Counted from the first letter of the stretch, positions 1 through 9,388 are shown. The stretch is DNA of 64,000 nucleotides from Timonella sp031979385 (GCA_031979385.1 DALZEF010000003.1:124001-188000), one strand, 5' to 3'. The notes: generated by a model not told the origin, from the sequence alone. Numbers and translations are program-made.

Positions 1-340
1 ACGAAGCCACCTTGAGTCCTACGAGTTAGTCTTGCCTAGCGCCCCTCCCGACATGGGAAGGGCGATGAGCGCTCGGGGCTCGTGCATTTCACCGGTTGCC
101 CGGTGTGGTCTCCTGAACCGCTGTGTAAGCCGGCGCAGGCAACACTGCCCGTAACGCTGATCGTCCAGTCCATCCTTGTGCAGTTCACGGGTGAAAGCCT
201 GGGACTTGCGTCCCAGGAGGGGGATTGTCTGGGACTGCTGCACTGCATTTTCCGCTGATTCTTTTACCCGCAAACCACAGCTTGTGACAGTATTCACAAG
301 CCTGCTGGCAACTCTATCGAGCCACGCAAATTAAGTCCGC

Positions 341-359
341 TTAGGCACACCTAACCAGA
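341..359. promoter_or_regulatory. Possible DtxR/IdeR-like iron box
   Basis: The sequence TTAGGCACACCTAACCAGA matches the 19-base DtxR/IdeR consensus at about 13 of 19 positions, including the left TTAGG and the right CCTAACC. No gene in the window starts nearby in a sensible orientation. If it is real it would control a leftward gene outside the window. This is a weak call from pattern alone. Confidence 0.25.
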
Positions 360-627
360 GGTATCACATTACCGCCTAGGCCGCTAGATTTAGCCGGTTC
401 TGACCATTTCAGATTTCTGACAACCGTCCGTAAAAATGAGTTCACGAGACGAATCATCTCAACGGTCGAACATCAGATTTCATCCCGAGTTACGCAACAA
501 AATAGTCACGTAATTATCGACTTGTCCAGCAAATGAAATGCGATTTGTAAATAGGACCCGACCACTTTGTCGTTTCCTCGCCGAAAGGCCTCTCCACCCG
601 TCCAACCACGTGTGGGAAACAGCCGAG

Positions 628-637
628 TCGTCGTCAA
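628..637 (-). repeat. TTGNCGACGA motif copy, intergenic
   Basis: This is an exact copy of the over-represented 10-mer (minus strand TTGACGACGA, followed by CTCGGC). It lies in non-coding DNA downstream of menG. The motif family is described in the findings. Confidence 0.6.
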
Positions 638-741
638 TTTATGCTGCCTTTCCTACCCAGGCAGGACAGAACCGCAGCGCGTGTCGACAAGTACCAGCCG
701 ACACCCTGCCCCGTATCGCCTACCCGTACCCGGGTACGACG

Positions 742-776
742 CAGCCCCGCAGGCCCGAACCGGGCCTACGGGGCTG
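742..776 (-). terminator. Hairpin terminator of menG
   Basis: A GC-rich hairpin with arms CAGCCCCG-AGGCCCG and CGGGCCT-CGGGGCTG and a 3-base loop lies about 20 bases beyond the menG stop codon. There is no long T run, so it is a strong hairpin rather than a textbook intrinsic terminator. Confidence 0.7.
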
Positions 777-795
777 TAGACGCATTCATTTAGGT

Positions 796-1488
796 TCAGG
801 GCTTAGTCCCTCGGTGCAGGGCAACGATGCCACCGGACAGATTGCGATACCCCACCGAACGCCACCCCGCACCCTGCATCAACTGAGCGAGCACCTGTTG
901 ATTCGGCCACGTGGCAATCGACTCGACAAGATAGTCGTACGACCCTGGATCACGTGTCACCCATCCGGCCACGACCGGCAGGCCCTTCATGAACACATCG
1001 GAGTACAGCGTGCGAAACGGCTTCCAGGTCGGGGTCGAGAACTCCGCGATGACCACACGTCCGCCCGGACGCACAACGCGCAGCAACTCAGACAGTGCCT
1101 TCTCGGTGTCCACAACGTTGCGCAGGCCGAACGAGATCGTGGCAGCGTCAAATGTGTTGTCGGCAAACGGAAGCTGGGTTGCGTCCCCCGCAACGAACGG
1201 CAGATCTGGACGACGCTCCTTACCCACAGTGAGCATCCCCACCGAGAAGTCACATGGCACAACGTGTGCGCCAGCGGTCGCAAACGGCTCAGATGATGTG
1301 CCGGTGCCCGCGGCGAGATCCAGGATCAACTCACCGGGAACAGGGTTGACCGCCGCGACGGTTGCACGGCGCCACCTTCGGTCCTGACCGAGAGATATGA
1401 CGTCGTTGGTGATGTCGTACTTGGCGGCGATGCCGTCAAACATGGAGGCGACTTCGTGTGGCTTCTTATCAAGGCTGGCTCGAGACAT
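796..1488 (-). CDS. menG: Demethylmenaquinone methyltransferase MenG
   Basis: This 230-residue protein catalyses the last step of menaquinone synthesis, methylating demethylmenaquinone with S-adenosylmethionine. It is a UbiE/MenG class I methyltransferase. The SAM-binding motif I (LDLAAGTGTSS) is near residue 57. The family motif around MFDGIAAKYD is near residue 16, and SFGLRNV lies in the middle of the protein. The length is normal for the family. The ATG start is clear. It is transcribed divergently from menF, so a promoter region of about 150 bases serves both genes. A UbiE acting on ubiquinone is unlikely because the rest of the men pathway is present. Confidence 0.95.
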   Translation of the reverse strand: MSRASLDKKPHEVASMFDGIAAKYDITNDVISLGQDRRWRRATVAAVNPVPGELILDLAAGTGTSSEPFATAGAHVVPCDFSVGMLTVGKERRPDLPFVAGDATQLPFADNTFDAATISFGLRNVVDTEKALSELLRVVRPGGRVVIAEFSTPTWKPFRTLYSDVFMKGLPVVAGWVTRDPGSYDYLVESIATWPNQQVLAQLMQGAGWRSVGYRNLSGGIVALHRGTKP

Positions 1489-1635
1489 GTAGTCATTATC
1501 TCAGCAAACCCAGGGTGATTGTGGACGTGTGTTGGTTGGTCACGAACTGCATCCGTTATGTTCCGGCAGGGCTCCGCTCCGCGACACCCCTACACTCCAC
1601 TTCACTACTTTGTCCGTGACATATCCTTGAGGGTA

Positions 1636-2967
1636 ATGAGTACGCACGCCATGAGGCCCAACGATTCGGACGCGATTGCCGGTTCAGATGCTCCTGTCCC
1701 CCGCATCGTGTCCCGAACCATACCTATTGACCCTCTCAACCCCTCGGTCACCGCCCTGATTGATCTACTTCCCGCGCAAGCTCCACTTGCATGGGTTCGA
1801 CGCGGTGACGGCATCGTTGGCTGGGGTGAGATCGCCCGGTTCGAAGCCACCGGCTCCGAACGGTTCACGCAACTCGCAGCGGCATGGAACGAGATGCGTT
1901 CTCAGGCGATCATTCGCGACGAGGTGATACGTCCCGGCACGGGGCCGGTCGCGTTTGGCACGATCGGGTTCAGTCAGGCCACCTCGGCACCCAGTGTTCT
2001 GGTGGTACCCAGGGTTGTGGTTGGTCGTCGTGATGGCCAGGCGTGGCTCACGGTCATGACGACCGCTGACGCTCCGTTCACGGATCCTCTCGAACTCTCA
2101 GATCTTGCGGAAGACCGCGAGCCGGTCCACGAACCCGGGCACGTCACATTTGGCACAGGATCCCTGAGCGAATCGCAGTGGACCGATGTTGTTGCCACCG
2201 CAATCGAACTCATCCATGGCGAGACGCTGGAGAAGATCGTCCTTGCCCGCGACGTGGTGGCGCACACGGAACATCCCATTGACGTTCGCCACCTTCTGGG
2301 AAATCTGGCCTCGCTGTACGAGAACTGTTGGACGTTCTGTGTGGACGGCATGATCGGCGCGACCCCCGAGTTGCTTGTTCGCACCGAGAAGGGACTCGTC
2401 ACCTCCCGGGTGTTGGCGGGAACCGTTCAGCGTTCCGGCGACGAGGAGACCGACACCGCACATGCCGCGATTCTCGCGCACTCGTCCAAGGATCTCGAAG
2501 AGCACGAATATGCCGTACGTTCCGTTGCACAGGCCCTGCGCCCATACTGCTCCTCGATGAACGTCCCGGAGACGCCGTTCGTGCTGCACCTGCCAAACGT
2601 CCTGCATCTGGCAACCGACATCGCGGCTGTCGTGGACACCGCTCAGGGTGCGACCTCCCTGTCGCTTGCGTCAGCGCTGCATCCGACTGCCGCCGTGTGT
2701 GGCACGCCAACGTCGGTTGCCGCCGAAACCATTCTTGAAATCGAGGGTATGGACCGCTCCCGATACGCCGGCCCTGTGGGTTGGATGGGTGCTGACGGTG
2801 ACGGCGAATGGGGTATTGCACTGCGTTCGGCCGAACTCGATCCACACGATCCGAATCAGATTCGACTGTTTGCGGGCTGCGGTATCGTTGCGGCGTCTGA
2901 CCCGGAGGCGGAACTCGCGGAGACGCATGCGAAGTTCGCTCCGATGACCCAGGCCCTGCTCTCCTGA
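1636..2967 (+). CDS. menF: Isochorismate synthase MenF
   Basis: Converts chorismate to isochorismate, the entry step of menaquinone synthesis. The C-terminal half carries the chorismate-binding fold, seen in LEKIVLARDV, the ATPELLV segment, SSKDLEEHEY and the ALHPTAAVCGTP stretch that is diagnostic of isochorismate synthases. The reading frame is open from 1519, but the ATG at 1636 gives 443 residues, the usual length. It has a purine-rich GAGGG just upstream, although the spacing is short. An entC-type enzyme feeding a siderophore would look similar. The setting among menG, menD, menC, menB, menE and menA argues for MenF. Confidence 0.93.
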   Translation: MSTHAMRPNDSDAIAGSDAPVPRIVSRTIPIDPLNPSVTALIDLLPAQAPLAWVRRGDGIVGWGEIARFEATGSERFTQLAAAWNEMRSQAIIRDEVIRPGTGPVAFGTIGFSQATSAPSVLVVPRVVVGRRDGQAWLTVMTTADAPFTDPLELSDLAEDREPVHEPGHVTFGTGSLSESQWTDVVATAIELIHGETLEKIVLARDVVAHTEHPIDVRHLLGNLASLYENCWTFCVDGMIGATPELLVRTEKGLVTSRVLAGTVQRSGDEETDTAHAAILAHSSKDLEEHEYAVRSVAQALRPYCSSMNVPETPFVLHLPNVLHLATDIAAVVDTAQGATSLSLASALHPTAAVCGTPTSVAAETILEIEGMDRSRYAGPVGWMGADGDGEWGIALRSAELDPHDPNQIRLFAGCGIVAASDPEAELAETHAKFAPMTQALLS

Positions 2968-2987
2968 CTTTCCTTAAGCCGACTACG

Positions 2988-3058
2988 CGTCAGGGTACGG
3001 TTTTCTATGTTTCGCCCAATAATTTATTGGGCGAAACATAGAAAACCGTACCCTGACG
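2988..3058. repeat. Long perfect palindrome, family B copy 1, bidirectional terminator position
   Basis: A 71-base perfect inverted repeat has 35-base arms and a single central base. It sits between the convergent ends of menF and htrA. The arms begin CGTCAGGGTACGG, continue with TTTTCTATGTTTCGCC and end CAATAA. A near-identical palindrome lies at 53153-53219, also between convergent genes. It can act as a terminator in both directions. The conserved sequence between the two copies is more than termination alone requires. Confidence 0.85.
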
Positions 3059-3076
3059 AGTTGGGATCAGCTGCGA

Positions 3077-4660
3077 TCAGCGTTGGAACTGCTCGAACAT
3101 CTCCCAAATGTCCTCAAGGCTCGGTGGGTTCGACGGATCGAAGCTTCCTCGACCGCCGCCCAAACCGTTGTCCTGATCATCCTGGCCGTCACCCTGTGAA
3201 CCTTCCTGGGTGCCGCCGGAGTCGTTGCCGCTGCCGCCCTGCTCGCCTTCGGGGATCGTGGTGGCGTTCTCGGTGCGCGCGGTCAAGGTTGCGGTGAGCT
3301 CGATCAGCTCGCCGTTCCGAATCACGCCGAGAGCCACGGTCTCGCCTGCACGACGCTCGCGCACGAATCCAGTCAGCGACTCTGATCCAGTCACGGTGCG
3401 TCCGTCAACAGACACGATCACGTCGCCTTTTTGCAGTCCTGCCTTGGCAGCGGCGGAGTCAGACGTCACCTCCTCTACCTGCGCCCCCTGACGTGTCTCA
3501 TCGTTTGCGGTGCCCGAGCCATCCGTCATGGTCACGCCAAGAAAGGCATGCTCGGCCTTGCCGTTCTCGATAAGTTGCTCAGAGATGTTCTTGGCTAGAT
3601 TGGATGGGATCGCGAAGCCAAGGCCGATGGAACCACTTTGGCTTGAGGAGTAGCCCGAGGACATCGTGGCGATGGATGAGGTGATTCCAATGACCTCGCC
3701 CTTCGAGTTGAACAGCGGACCTCCCGAGTTTCCGGGGTTGATCGCCGCATCGATCTGAATCGCGTTGGTAACCACGAGAGTCCCATCGGAGGTCTGTGCA
3801 GTCGACACTGGGCGGTCAAGCGCCGATACGATTCCGGTGGTTGCAGTCTGCGATAGCCCGAGCGGGTTACCCATCGCAAGCACCGAGGCACCCACCGTCA
3901 CTGTGTTGGAGTCGGCGATCGTCGCGGAAGAGAGGTCACTCGGCGGGTTCTTGATCTTGATGACTGCGAGATCAGTCGCTGCATCGAGACCAGTGATCTC
4001 GGCCGTGTAGATGCGACCGTCGTCCAACGTCACCGTGACCTCGTTGTTCTGGGCGTCCTCCACCACGTGGTTGTTGGTGATGATGTGGCCTTCAGTGTCG
4101 ATGATGACACCTGAGCCTTGCGAGCCACCCTGGTTGGAAGTCACTTCGATAGCCACCACGGTCTTGGCAACCGCTTCGGTGACGGCCTCCCAGTCCGGGT
4201 TCTGGTTGGTCGAGTTCGCGATCGGTGCGACCGTTCCCGCGGAACCATTCTCAGTGGCCTGCTGGCTCGTGGTCGCAGCAGGAGTGTTTGTGGACGTGTC
4301 GTTGAATGCGCCGGTCACAGCCACAGTTCCAACCGAGGCCAGGATCGCCGAGATCGCAGCCGTTGACACGATCGGCAGCATCAGCGATTTCCTGCGCTCA
4401 TGTGCGACGGGTTCACCGCCCGTGCCAGCTGTTACCGGATTGCCCTGCGGAGGGAGACTCGCGTACGGCTGGTAGTGACCGTCGTGCTGGGCGGAGTGGT
4501 TGTGCGCAGTGGCGTCTCCCGCGTTCACGGCCGCGAACTGCGTGGTCGGAGCGCTGTGGTTCGCTGGTCGCGGCACTGGTGGAACCGAGGGGATACGCTG
4601 AGTCTCGGCTGGCTTCTGCGCGTGCTCGTTGGCTGGGTTGTTGTTGAAGTTGTCGGTCAT
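3077..4660 (-). CDS. HtrA/DegP-type membrane-anchored serine protease with PDZ domain
   Basis: This is a 527-residue trypsin-fold protease of the HtrA family for envelope protein quality control. Residues 1-90 are a polar, proline-rich cytoplasmic region. One transmembrane segment lies at about 93-117, followed by a Thr-rich linker. The protease domain shows the triad His198 (TNNHVV), Asp230 (ATDLAVIKI) and Ser312 (NPGNSGGPL). A PDZ domain spans roughly 375-465, and the tail is Gly/Asp/Gln-rich. An excellent AGGAGG lies just before the ATG. The gene interrupts the men cluster and has no evident role in quinone synthesis. Confidence 0.93.
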   Translation of the reverse strand: MTDNFNNNPANEHAQKPAETQRIPSVPPVPRPANHSAPTTQFAAVNAGDATAHNHSAQHDGHYQPYASLPPQGNPVTAGTGGEPVAHERRKSLMLPIVSTAAISAILASVGTVAVTGAFNDTSTNTPAATTSQQATENGSAGTVAPIANSTNQNPDWEAVTEAVAKTVVAIEVTSNQGGSQGSGVIIDTEGHIITNNHVVEDAQNNEVTVTLDDGRIYTAEITGLDAATDLAVIKIKNPPSDLSSATIADSNTVTVGASVLAMGNPLGLSQTATTGIVSALDRPVSTAQTSDGTLVVTNAIQIDAAINPGNSGGPLFNSKGEVIGITSSIATMSSGYSSSQSGSIGLGFAIPSNLAKNISEQLIENGKAEHAFLGVTMTDGSGTANDETRQGAQVEEVTSDSAAAKAGLQKGDVIVSVDGRTVTGSESLTGFVRERRAGETVALGVIRNGELIELTATLTARTENATTIPEGEQGGSGNDSGGTQEGSQGDGQDDQDNGLGGGRGSFDPSNPPSLEDIWEMFEQFQR

Positions 4661-4804
4661 GGTTCCTCCTAGATCCGTTACTGATATCTAGGTAACACCT
4701 GTCGTCTTAACCGCCTCTTGGAAAAAACTGTGAAGAGGCTATGAATCGAAATTTACGACTTTGACCAGCCGATCCCTCAAGCGACAGATCTTCCCCCGAA
4801 GCGG

Positions 4805-6577
4805 CTAGAACATGCCCTTTACAAGCTCAGCGTGGGTCGCGGCGCGTTGGGCCCGTGGGTAGTTGAGTTCTGCGACACGGATGCCGTGGCGAGGTCCGCT
4901 CAGGAACTCCTCAAGTTCCGTCACCGTGCGCACGGCAGTGTGGTTCACCCGATACCCCGCGCACAGTTGCGCGAGATCGGATACGTGCGAGGTCCCGAAG
5001 ACTCGTTCATAGAGTTCCGTATCACCCGCCACGCCGTGTTCAAGCCCACCGAAGATCGCTCCACCGCAGTCGTTGAGCACGATGATGTCGAGGTCCGCCA
5101 CCGGTTCACGCGGCCCCCGGAGCAGTCCGCCGATGTCGTGCAGAAATGTGAGGTCTCCCAGTATGAGGCGGGTGCGCCCCGGGTGAGTGAAGGCGACGCC
5201 ACGCGCCATGGAGATGGTTCCGTCGATCCCCGCAAGCCCGCGGTTCGAGAGGATACGTACGCCTGTGGGCCACGCGGTCACGTAGCTGTCCGCATCTCTG
5301 ATTGCCGACGATGCCCCAAATACCAGCGTGTCCCCCGCCTGTGCGCTGGCTGCCAGTGCTCTGACCGCACGCATCGGAGCGACCGGTCCAGTCAGTTCTG
5401 TGCTCGTGTCCACCACGGTGGTCAGACGATGGTCAAGGGCGGCGTGGTGTTCCCGCCAGCGGCTCAACCACTGGTGCGAACCATTCCCGGAGGGCACCAG
5501 CAGGTAGTCCGGCACGCCGTAGAGAACGGCATCTGCAGTGCGCGGTGCGTCTATCCACTGGTCTCCGTACGTGGGGAACACGATGGTGCGCACGTCCGTT
5601 CGTCCGATGAGGCGCTGCACAGGGCGAGTCAGGGTGGGACGCCCAAACACGAGCACCTGCTCAACGGACTGTGCGAGTGTCGTATCGCCCACCTGATGTG
5701 CCAGGATGTTGACCGCACCGGGAAACGCATTGGGATGGGCGACCAGCCCGGATGATGGCTCTGCAATGATGGGCCAGCCCTGTGCCACCGCGACGGCACC
5801 AGCCTGCGACAGTGCCCGGTCGCCTGCGACGATCACGGTTCGCGCAGCGGTCTCGACAGGTCGCTCCGCCCCAAGGGCAAGGACAGGAGGTTCGCTGTCC
5901 CCGGAAACGTACACGGGTGTGACAGGCTCCGCGAAGCGTTCGGTGATAGCGACCAACTGCTCGGGACTCGGAGCAAGCGGCTCCCGGAAACCAACGTTGA
6001 GGTGAACCGGCCCTGGCCTACCGATGATCCCGACCGATGCGGCATACGCACGCGCAGCGATTGCTCGGGCGTCTCCGGCCTCGCTGGGCGCACCGAACGG
6101 CACCCCCACCTCGACCGCGAGTCGCAGGGCGTCGGCGAAGATTCCCGCTTGGGTTGTGGTCTGATTGGCGCCCGTTCCACGCAGTTCATGTGGGCGGTCA
6201 GCGCTCAACACGATTAATGGGATGTCAGAGTGGTGCGCCTCGAGCACTGCGGGATGCAGGTTGGCGACAGCGGTTCCCGAGGTCGTGATCACAGCCGCAG
6301 GGACGCCGCTGGTCAGACCCTCACCTGCACCGCTGTCACCCGTGCCAGCGCTTCCCTTGCCCATGCCGAGCGCGAGGAAGCCAGCCGAGCGTTCGTCGAC
6401 AAGCACGTGCAGTCGGACCAACCCTGCACGTTCCGCCGCGACAGCGGCATATGCAAGCGGCGCAGAGCGCGAACCCGGGCACAGCACGATCTCACGCACG
6501 CCCTGCCCGATGAGCTGGGCGAGCAACGCCTGAGCATAGGACAGCGCGGGCGGGATCAGTTGGTCGGGTTTACTCAC
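4805..6577 (-). CDS. menD: SEPHCHC synthase MenD
   Basis: This thiamine-diphosphate enzyme joins 2-oxoglutarate and isochorismate to make SEPHCHC, the second committed step of menaquinone synthesis. It has 590 residues. The N-terminal PYR domain shows CPGSRSAPLAYA near residue 34. The C-terminal ThDP-binding domain shows SNRGLAGIDGTIS and NDCGGAIFG. The start is GTG with AAGGATA upstream. Its start is about 50 bases after the menC stop on the same strand, so menC-menD is probably one leftward unit. Confidence 0.95.
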   Translation of the reverse strand: MSKPDQLIPPALSYAQALLAQLIGQGVREIVLCPGSRSAPLAYAAVAAERAGLVRLHVLVDERSAGFLALGMGKGSAGTGDSGAGEGLTSGVPAAVITTSGTAVANLHPAVLEAHHSDIPLIVLSADRPHELRGTGANQTTTQAGIFADALRLAVEVGVPFGAPSEAGDARAIAARAYAASVGIIGRPGPVHLNVGFREPLAPSPEQLVAITERFAEPVTPVYVSGDSEPPVLALGAERPVETAARTVIVAGDRALSQAGAVAVAQGWPIIAEPSSGLVAHPNAFPGAVNILAHQVGDTTLAQSVEQVLVFGRPTLTRPVQRLIGRTDVRTIVFPTYGDQWIDAPRTADAVLYGVPDYLLVPSGNGSHQWLSRWREHHAALDHRLTTVVDTSTELTGPVAPMRAVRALAASAQAGDTLVFGASSAIRDADSYVTAWPTGVRILSNRGLAGIDGTISMARGVAFTHPGRTRLILGDLTFLHDIGGLLRGPREPVADLDIIVLNDCGGAIFGGLEHGVAGDTELYERVFGTSHVSDLAQLCAGYRVNHTAVRTVTELEEFLSGPRHGIRVAELNYPRAQRAATHAELVKGMF

Positions 6578-6625
6578 TCGAATATCCTTGCATGAGCCTG
6601 TGACATTTCATATCTGCGAGGCCGT

Positions 6626-7585
6626 TCAGACAACTGGCAGTTCGATTCCAGCACGTGCGGCAACGCGCCGGGTACGTTCGCGCCACCACTGCGCGTCTGC
6701 CTCCGGCGCGGCGAGCGCAGCCAGAAGCCCCGGTTCTGGAACCACAGGGCGCACCGCGATCTGACCGTCCACGGGCAACAGCGGCTCGGGGGTGACATCG
6801 CTGACAATCAGTTGCGAGGTGGCCAACCCGCACGCGAACGGCAGTTCGGGGAGGGCCGCCGCGAGCGCGAGGCCCGCCGACAGTCCAACCGAGGAGTCAA
6901 GGGCACTCGACACCACGACCGGGAGCCCGATCTGCTCAACCAGTTCCAGGCAGCGGCGCACTCCCCCAAGCGGAGCGACCTTCACAACCATGACATCGGC
7001 GGCTTCAAGTTCAGCCACACGTAGCGGGTCCTCGGCCCGGCGGATCGACTCATCCGCAGCGATCAATACGTTGACTGTACGGCGCAACTGTGCCAACTCT
7101 TCGACCTGAGCGCATGGCTGCTCCGCATATTCAAGCCCGCCCGCAGCGCGGTCGAGTACGGCAAGCCGCGCGCGTGCGGTCTCCACGTCCCAGCCGCCAT
7201 TCGCGTCCACGCGAATCTTCCCGCTCGGACCGAGAGCCGCACGGACGGCCTCAAGCCGAGCCACCTCGTCGGAAAGCGTCTGCCCCTTCTCCGCGACCTT
7301 GACCTTTGCCGTGGTGCAGCCATTAGAGGCGCGCACGAGGTCGAATGCGCGCTCGGCATCCGTCGCGGGGATGGTGACGTTCACCGGAACGTGCGTGCGC
7401 ACGGGCTGTGGGAAGCCAAGGAAGGCGGCCTCGTGGGCGGCCCGCAACCAGTTCGCAGCTTCGTCGTCGCCATATTCGACGAAAGGAGCGAACTCAGCCC
7501 ATCCGGCGGGTCCCTCGAACAGGACGCCCTGACGGACCGTTAGCCCACGGAACCTCAACTTCAACGCGGCGGAGTAAACATGCAC
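6626..7585 (-). CDS. menC: o-Succinylbenzoate synthase MenC
   Basis: An enolase-superfamily dehydratase of 319 residues that converts SHCHC to o-succinylbenzoate. The expected residues are visible: the KVKV lysine pair (TAKVKVAEKG), the metal ligands in RVDANGGWD, EYAEQPC and AADESI, and the general base lysine in MVVKVAPLGG. The start is GTG with GAGGGG upstream. It is divergent from menB, with only 45 bases between the two start codons, so the two promoters must overlap. Confidence 0.93.
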   Translation of the reverse strand: MHVYSAALKLRFRGLTVRQGVLFEGPAGWAEFAPFVEYGDDEAANWLRAAHEAAFLGFPQPVRTHVPVNVTIPATDAERAFDLVRASNGCTTAKVKVAEKGQTLSDEVARLEAVRAALGPSGKIRVDANGGWDVETARARLAVLDRAAGGLEYAEQPCAQVEELAQLRRTVNVLIAADESIRRAEDPLRVAELEAADVMVVKVAPLGGVRRCLELVEQIGLPVVVSSALDSSVGLSAGLALAAALPELPFACGLATSQLIVSDVTPEPLLPVDGQIAVRPVVPEPGLLAALAAPEADAQWWRERTRRVAARAGIELPVV

Positions 7586-7630
7586 CCCTCAAGCCTACGC
7601 GGGGCAACAAAACTGTCCTAAAGTGAACGG

Positions 7631-8581
7631 ATGACGATTCCACAAAAAGTATCCGAGACCTTTGACCCGACTAAATGGCGCACGATTGAGGGCTTCGAAG
7701 ACCACACGGACATCACCTACCGCCGTGGGGTCGACCGAACCGGCGCCACAGAGCGTGATGTGCACGTGGTACGTATCGCGTTCGACCGCCCCGAGGTACG
7801 CAATGCGTTCCGCCCGCACACCGTAGACGAACTGTACCGGGCGCTCGATCACGCACGTATGACCTCCTCGGTCGGCACCGTGTTGCTGACCGGAAACGGA
7901 CCTTCCGCCAAAGACGGCGGCTGGGCCTTCTGCTCAGGTGGCGACCAGCGCATCCGGTCTCGTTCGGGATACCGCTACGTCACCGACAACACGGTCGAAA
8001 CGGCTGAGGGAATCGATCCCGCACAGGCTGGGCGTCTGCACATCCTTGAGGTTCAGCGCCTGATCCGCACCATGCCGAAGGTCGTCATCTCCGTGGTCAA
8101 CGGCTGGGCCGCAGGTGGTGGGCACTCGCTGCACGTTGTCTCGGACCTGTCTATCGCCTCACGTCAGCACGCCCGGTTCAAGCAGACGGACGCCAACGTG
8201 GGTTCGTTCGACGGCGGCTATGGCTCGGCCTATCTGGCCAAGCAGATCGGGCAGAAGCGTGCCCGCGAGATATTCTTCCTCGCCCGCGAGTACTCCGCGC
8301 AGGACGCCTACGACTGGGGCGCGGTCAACGAGGTGGCTGACCATGAGAATCTCGAGGACCTTGCGATCGAGTACGCCCGGATCATCGCGACCAAGTCCCC
8401 GCAGGCGATCCGCATGCTCAAGTTCGCGTTCAACCTCACCGATGACGGTCTGATGGGCCAGCAGGTGTTCGCTGGGGAGGCCACCCGTCTCGCCTATCTG
8501 ACCGATGAGGCTGTCGAGGGTCGCGATGCGTTCCTTGAGCGGCGTGATCCTGACTGGACGAACTACCCGTACGCCTTCTAG
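7631..8581 (+). CDS. menB: 1,4-Dihydroxy-2-naphthoyl-CoA synthase MenB
   Basis: A crotonase-fold enzyme that closes the naphthoate ring from o-succinylbenzoyl-CoA. It has 316 residues. Typical MenB features are CSGGDQRIR, with the oxyanion-hole region near residue 103, the VNGWAAGGGHSLH helix start and the C-terminal RRDPDWTNYPY. The ribosome binding site is weak. The gene ends in a long intergenic region with a hairpin. Confidence 0.95.
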   Translation: MTIPQKVSETFDPTKWRTIEGFEDHTDITYRRGVDRTGATERDVHVVRIAFDRPEVRNAFRPHTVDELYRALDHARMTSSVGTVLLTGNGPSAKDGGWAFCSGGDQRIRSRSGYRYVTDNTVETAEGIDPAQAGRLHILEVQRLIRTMPKVVISVVNGWAAGGGHSLHVVSDLSIASRQHARFKQTDANVGSFDGGYGSAYLAKQIGQKRAREIFFLAREYSAQDAYDWGAVNEVADHENLEDLAIEYARIIATKSPQAIRMLKFAFNLTDDGLMGQQVFAGEATRLAYLTDEAVEGRDAFLERRDPDWTNYPYAF

Positions 8582-8717
8582 GGCCGGGTGGGCGTCAACG
8601 TGTAGGAGCTCACGTGTGCACGAAGGCGAGGGCTTTCACGCACAAGCAAACTCCTACGCACTCATTGCGTCCGAGGCTCGCGCCCCTTACTCGCGTTCGG
8701 CACGCCAACAACAGAAA

Positions 8718-8775
8718 GGCCACTCAGATCGGTTGGTAAGTCCCTGGATTGACTTACCAGCCGGCCCGAGTGGCC
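8718..8775. terminator. Imperfect long hairpin after menB
   Basis: Nested inverted arms, an outer GGCCACTC/GAGTGGCC pair and an inner GGTAAGTC/GACTTACC pair with a central CCTGGATT loop, form a long hairpin. It lies between menB and the oppositely oriented small gene at 8863-9126. It probably terminates both. The rest of 8582-8862 holds nothing recognisable. Confidence 0.6.
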
Positions 8776-8862
8776 GTAGTTCTGTGGTGACGGGACTGGT
8801 CCTGGACTACCGTTCCGTCACCAAGTATGTGTTGCGGGCTATACCGCTCTTAGACGCGGGGG

Positions 8863-9126
8863 TTAGAGACCCGCGATCAGTTTCGCGCCCCACTCGAGGA
8901 CAACCCCAAAAGCGAAAGCCCCACCCGCGATCAGTCCGACTCCCACCGTAAAGGCGAGAAGCACGGAGGCGACCGAGGATTTAGTCACCTGACTAAAGGG
9001 CTTCTCATAGATGTCCACATCGTCGTCCCCGTAGGGCAGTTCAGCATCCCGGTTATCGAACCGGTAACTGTTCACTGGATGCGAAGAGATTCGCTGTCCC
9101 ACTGGTATTCCTGTCGCTGCCGCCAT
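8863..9126 (-). CDS. Small single-pass membrane protein, unknown function
   Basis: An 87-residue protein. The first 50 residues are polar, with an acidic patch (LPYGDDDVDIY), followed by one hydrophobic span at about 51-75 (VASVLLAFTVGVGLIAGG). I do not recognise the family. The ATG start has only a weak purine-rich stretch upstream. Composition and codon use look like the neighbours, which supports a real gene. It is isolated between two hairpins, so it is probably transcribed alone. Confidence 0.6.
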   Translation of the reverse strand: MAAATGIPVGQRISSHPVNSYRFDNRDAELPYGDDDVDIYEKPFSQVTKSSVASVLLAFTVGVGLIAGGAFAFGVVLEWGAKLIAGL

Positions 9127-9257
9127 GTTCTTAATTGTTTCAAGGTCGCGGGCTAAGCGCGACCGGCGAGAGGCTGAATTATGCTGATGTGAGACTAGAC
9201 TTCAGTAGCATCGGGCAGGTCCGAACGTCATCCTCTAGGTGGACTTTGCAATGATTT

Positions 9258-9289
9258 GTGGGCCGAGGTGTAACAACACCTCGGCCCAC
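9258..9289 (-). terminator. Perfect 14-bp hairpin terminator
   Basis: Two perfect 14-base arms (GTGGGCCGAGGTGT and its complement) around an AACA loop lie about 100 bases past the stop of the DUF3048 lipoprotein gene. On the minus strand the hairpin is followed by CAAATCATT, so the T tract is poor. The remainder of 9127-9388 holds nothing recognisable. Confidence 0.7.
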
Positions 9290-9388
9290 AACATATACCC
9301 GTTTCAACTCCTCGGCGGCGAAAACTACCTCCCTGTGGTTTTCAGGCAGGTTCGTCTCACGGCCATACGCCAACCGGCGGCGTTCCCA

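Larger units (their letters stand above)
1..795. other. Intergenic stretch with no convincing gene
   Basis: No reading frame here looks like a real protein. The short frames on either strand have arginine- and proline-rich composition, no recognisable motif and no good ribosome binding site. What can be seen is a small hairpin at about 198-217 (CCTGGGA arms), an iron-box-like sequence at 341-359, a copy of the TTGNCGACGA motif at 628-637, a short palindrome CGTACCCGGGTACG at 725-738 and the menG terminator at 742-776. The stretch may include the upstream region of a gene lying to the left of the window. Confidence 0.6.

Noticed and set aside
19..297. 92-residue open frame at the left edge, and a possible riboswitch-like hairpin in the same place
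   Set aside because: The protein has no motif. The hairpin at 198-217 was compared by memory with cobalamin, ydaO and T-box patterns and did not fit any.
538..1296. 252-residue open frame on the plus strand
   Set aside because: It is antisense to menG for most of its length, has an Arg/His/Pro-rich composition and shows no motif. It is a by-product of the base composition at third codon positions.
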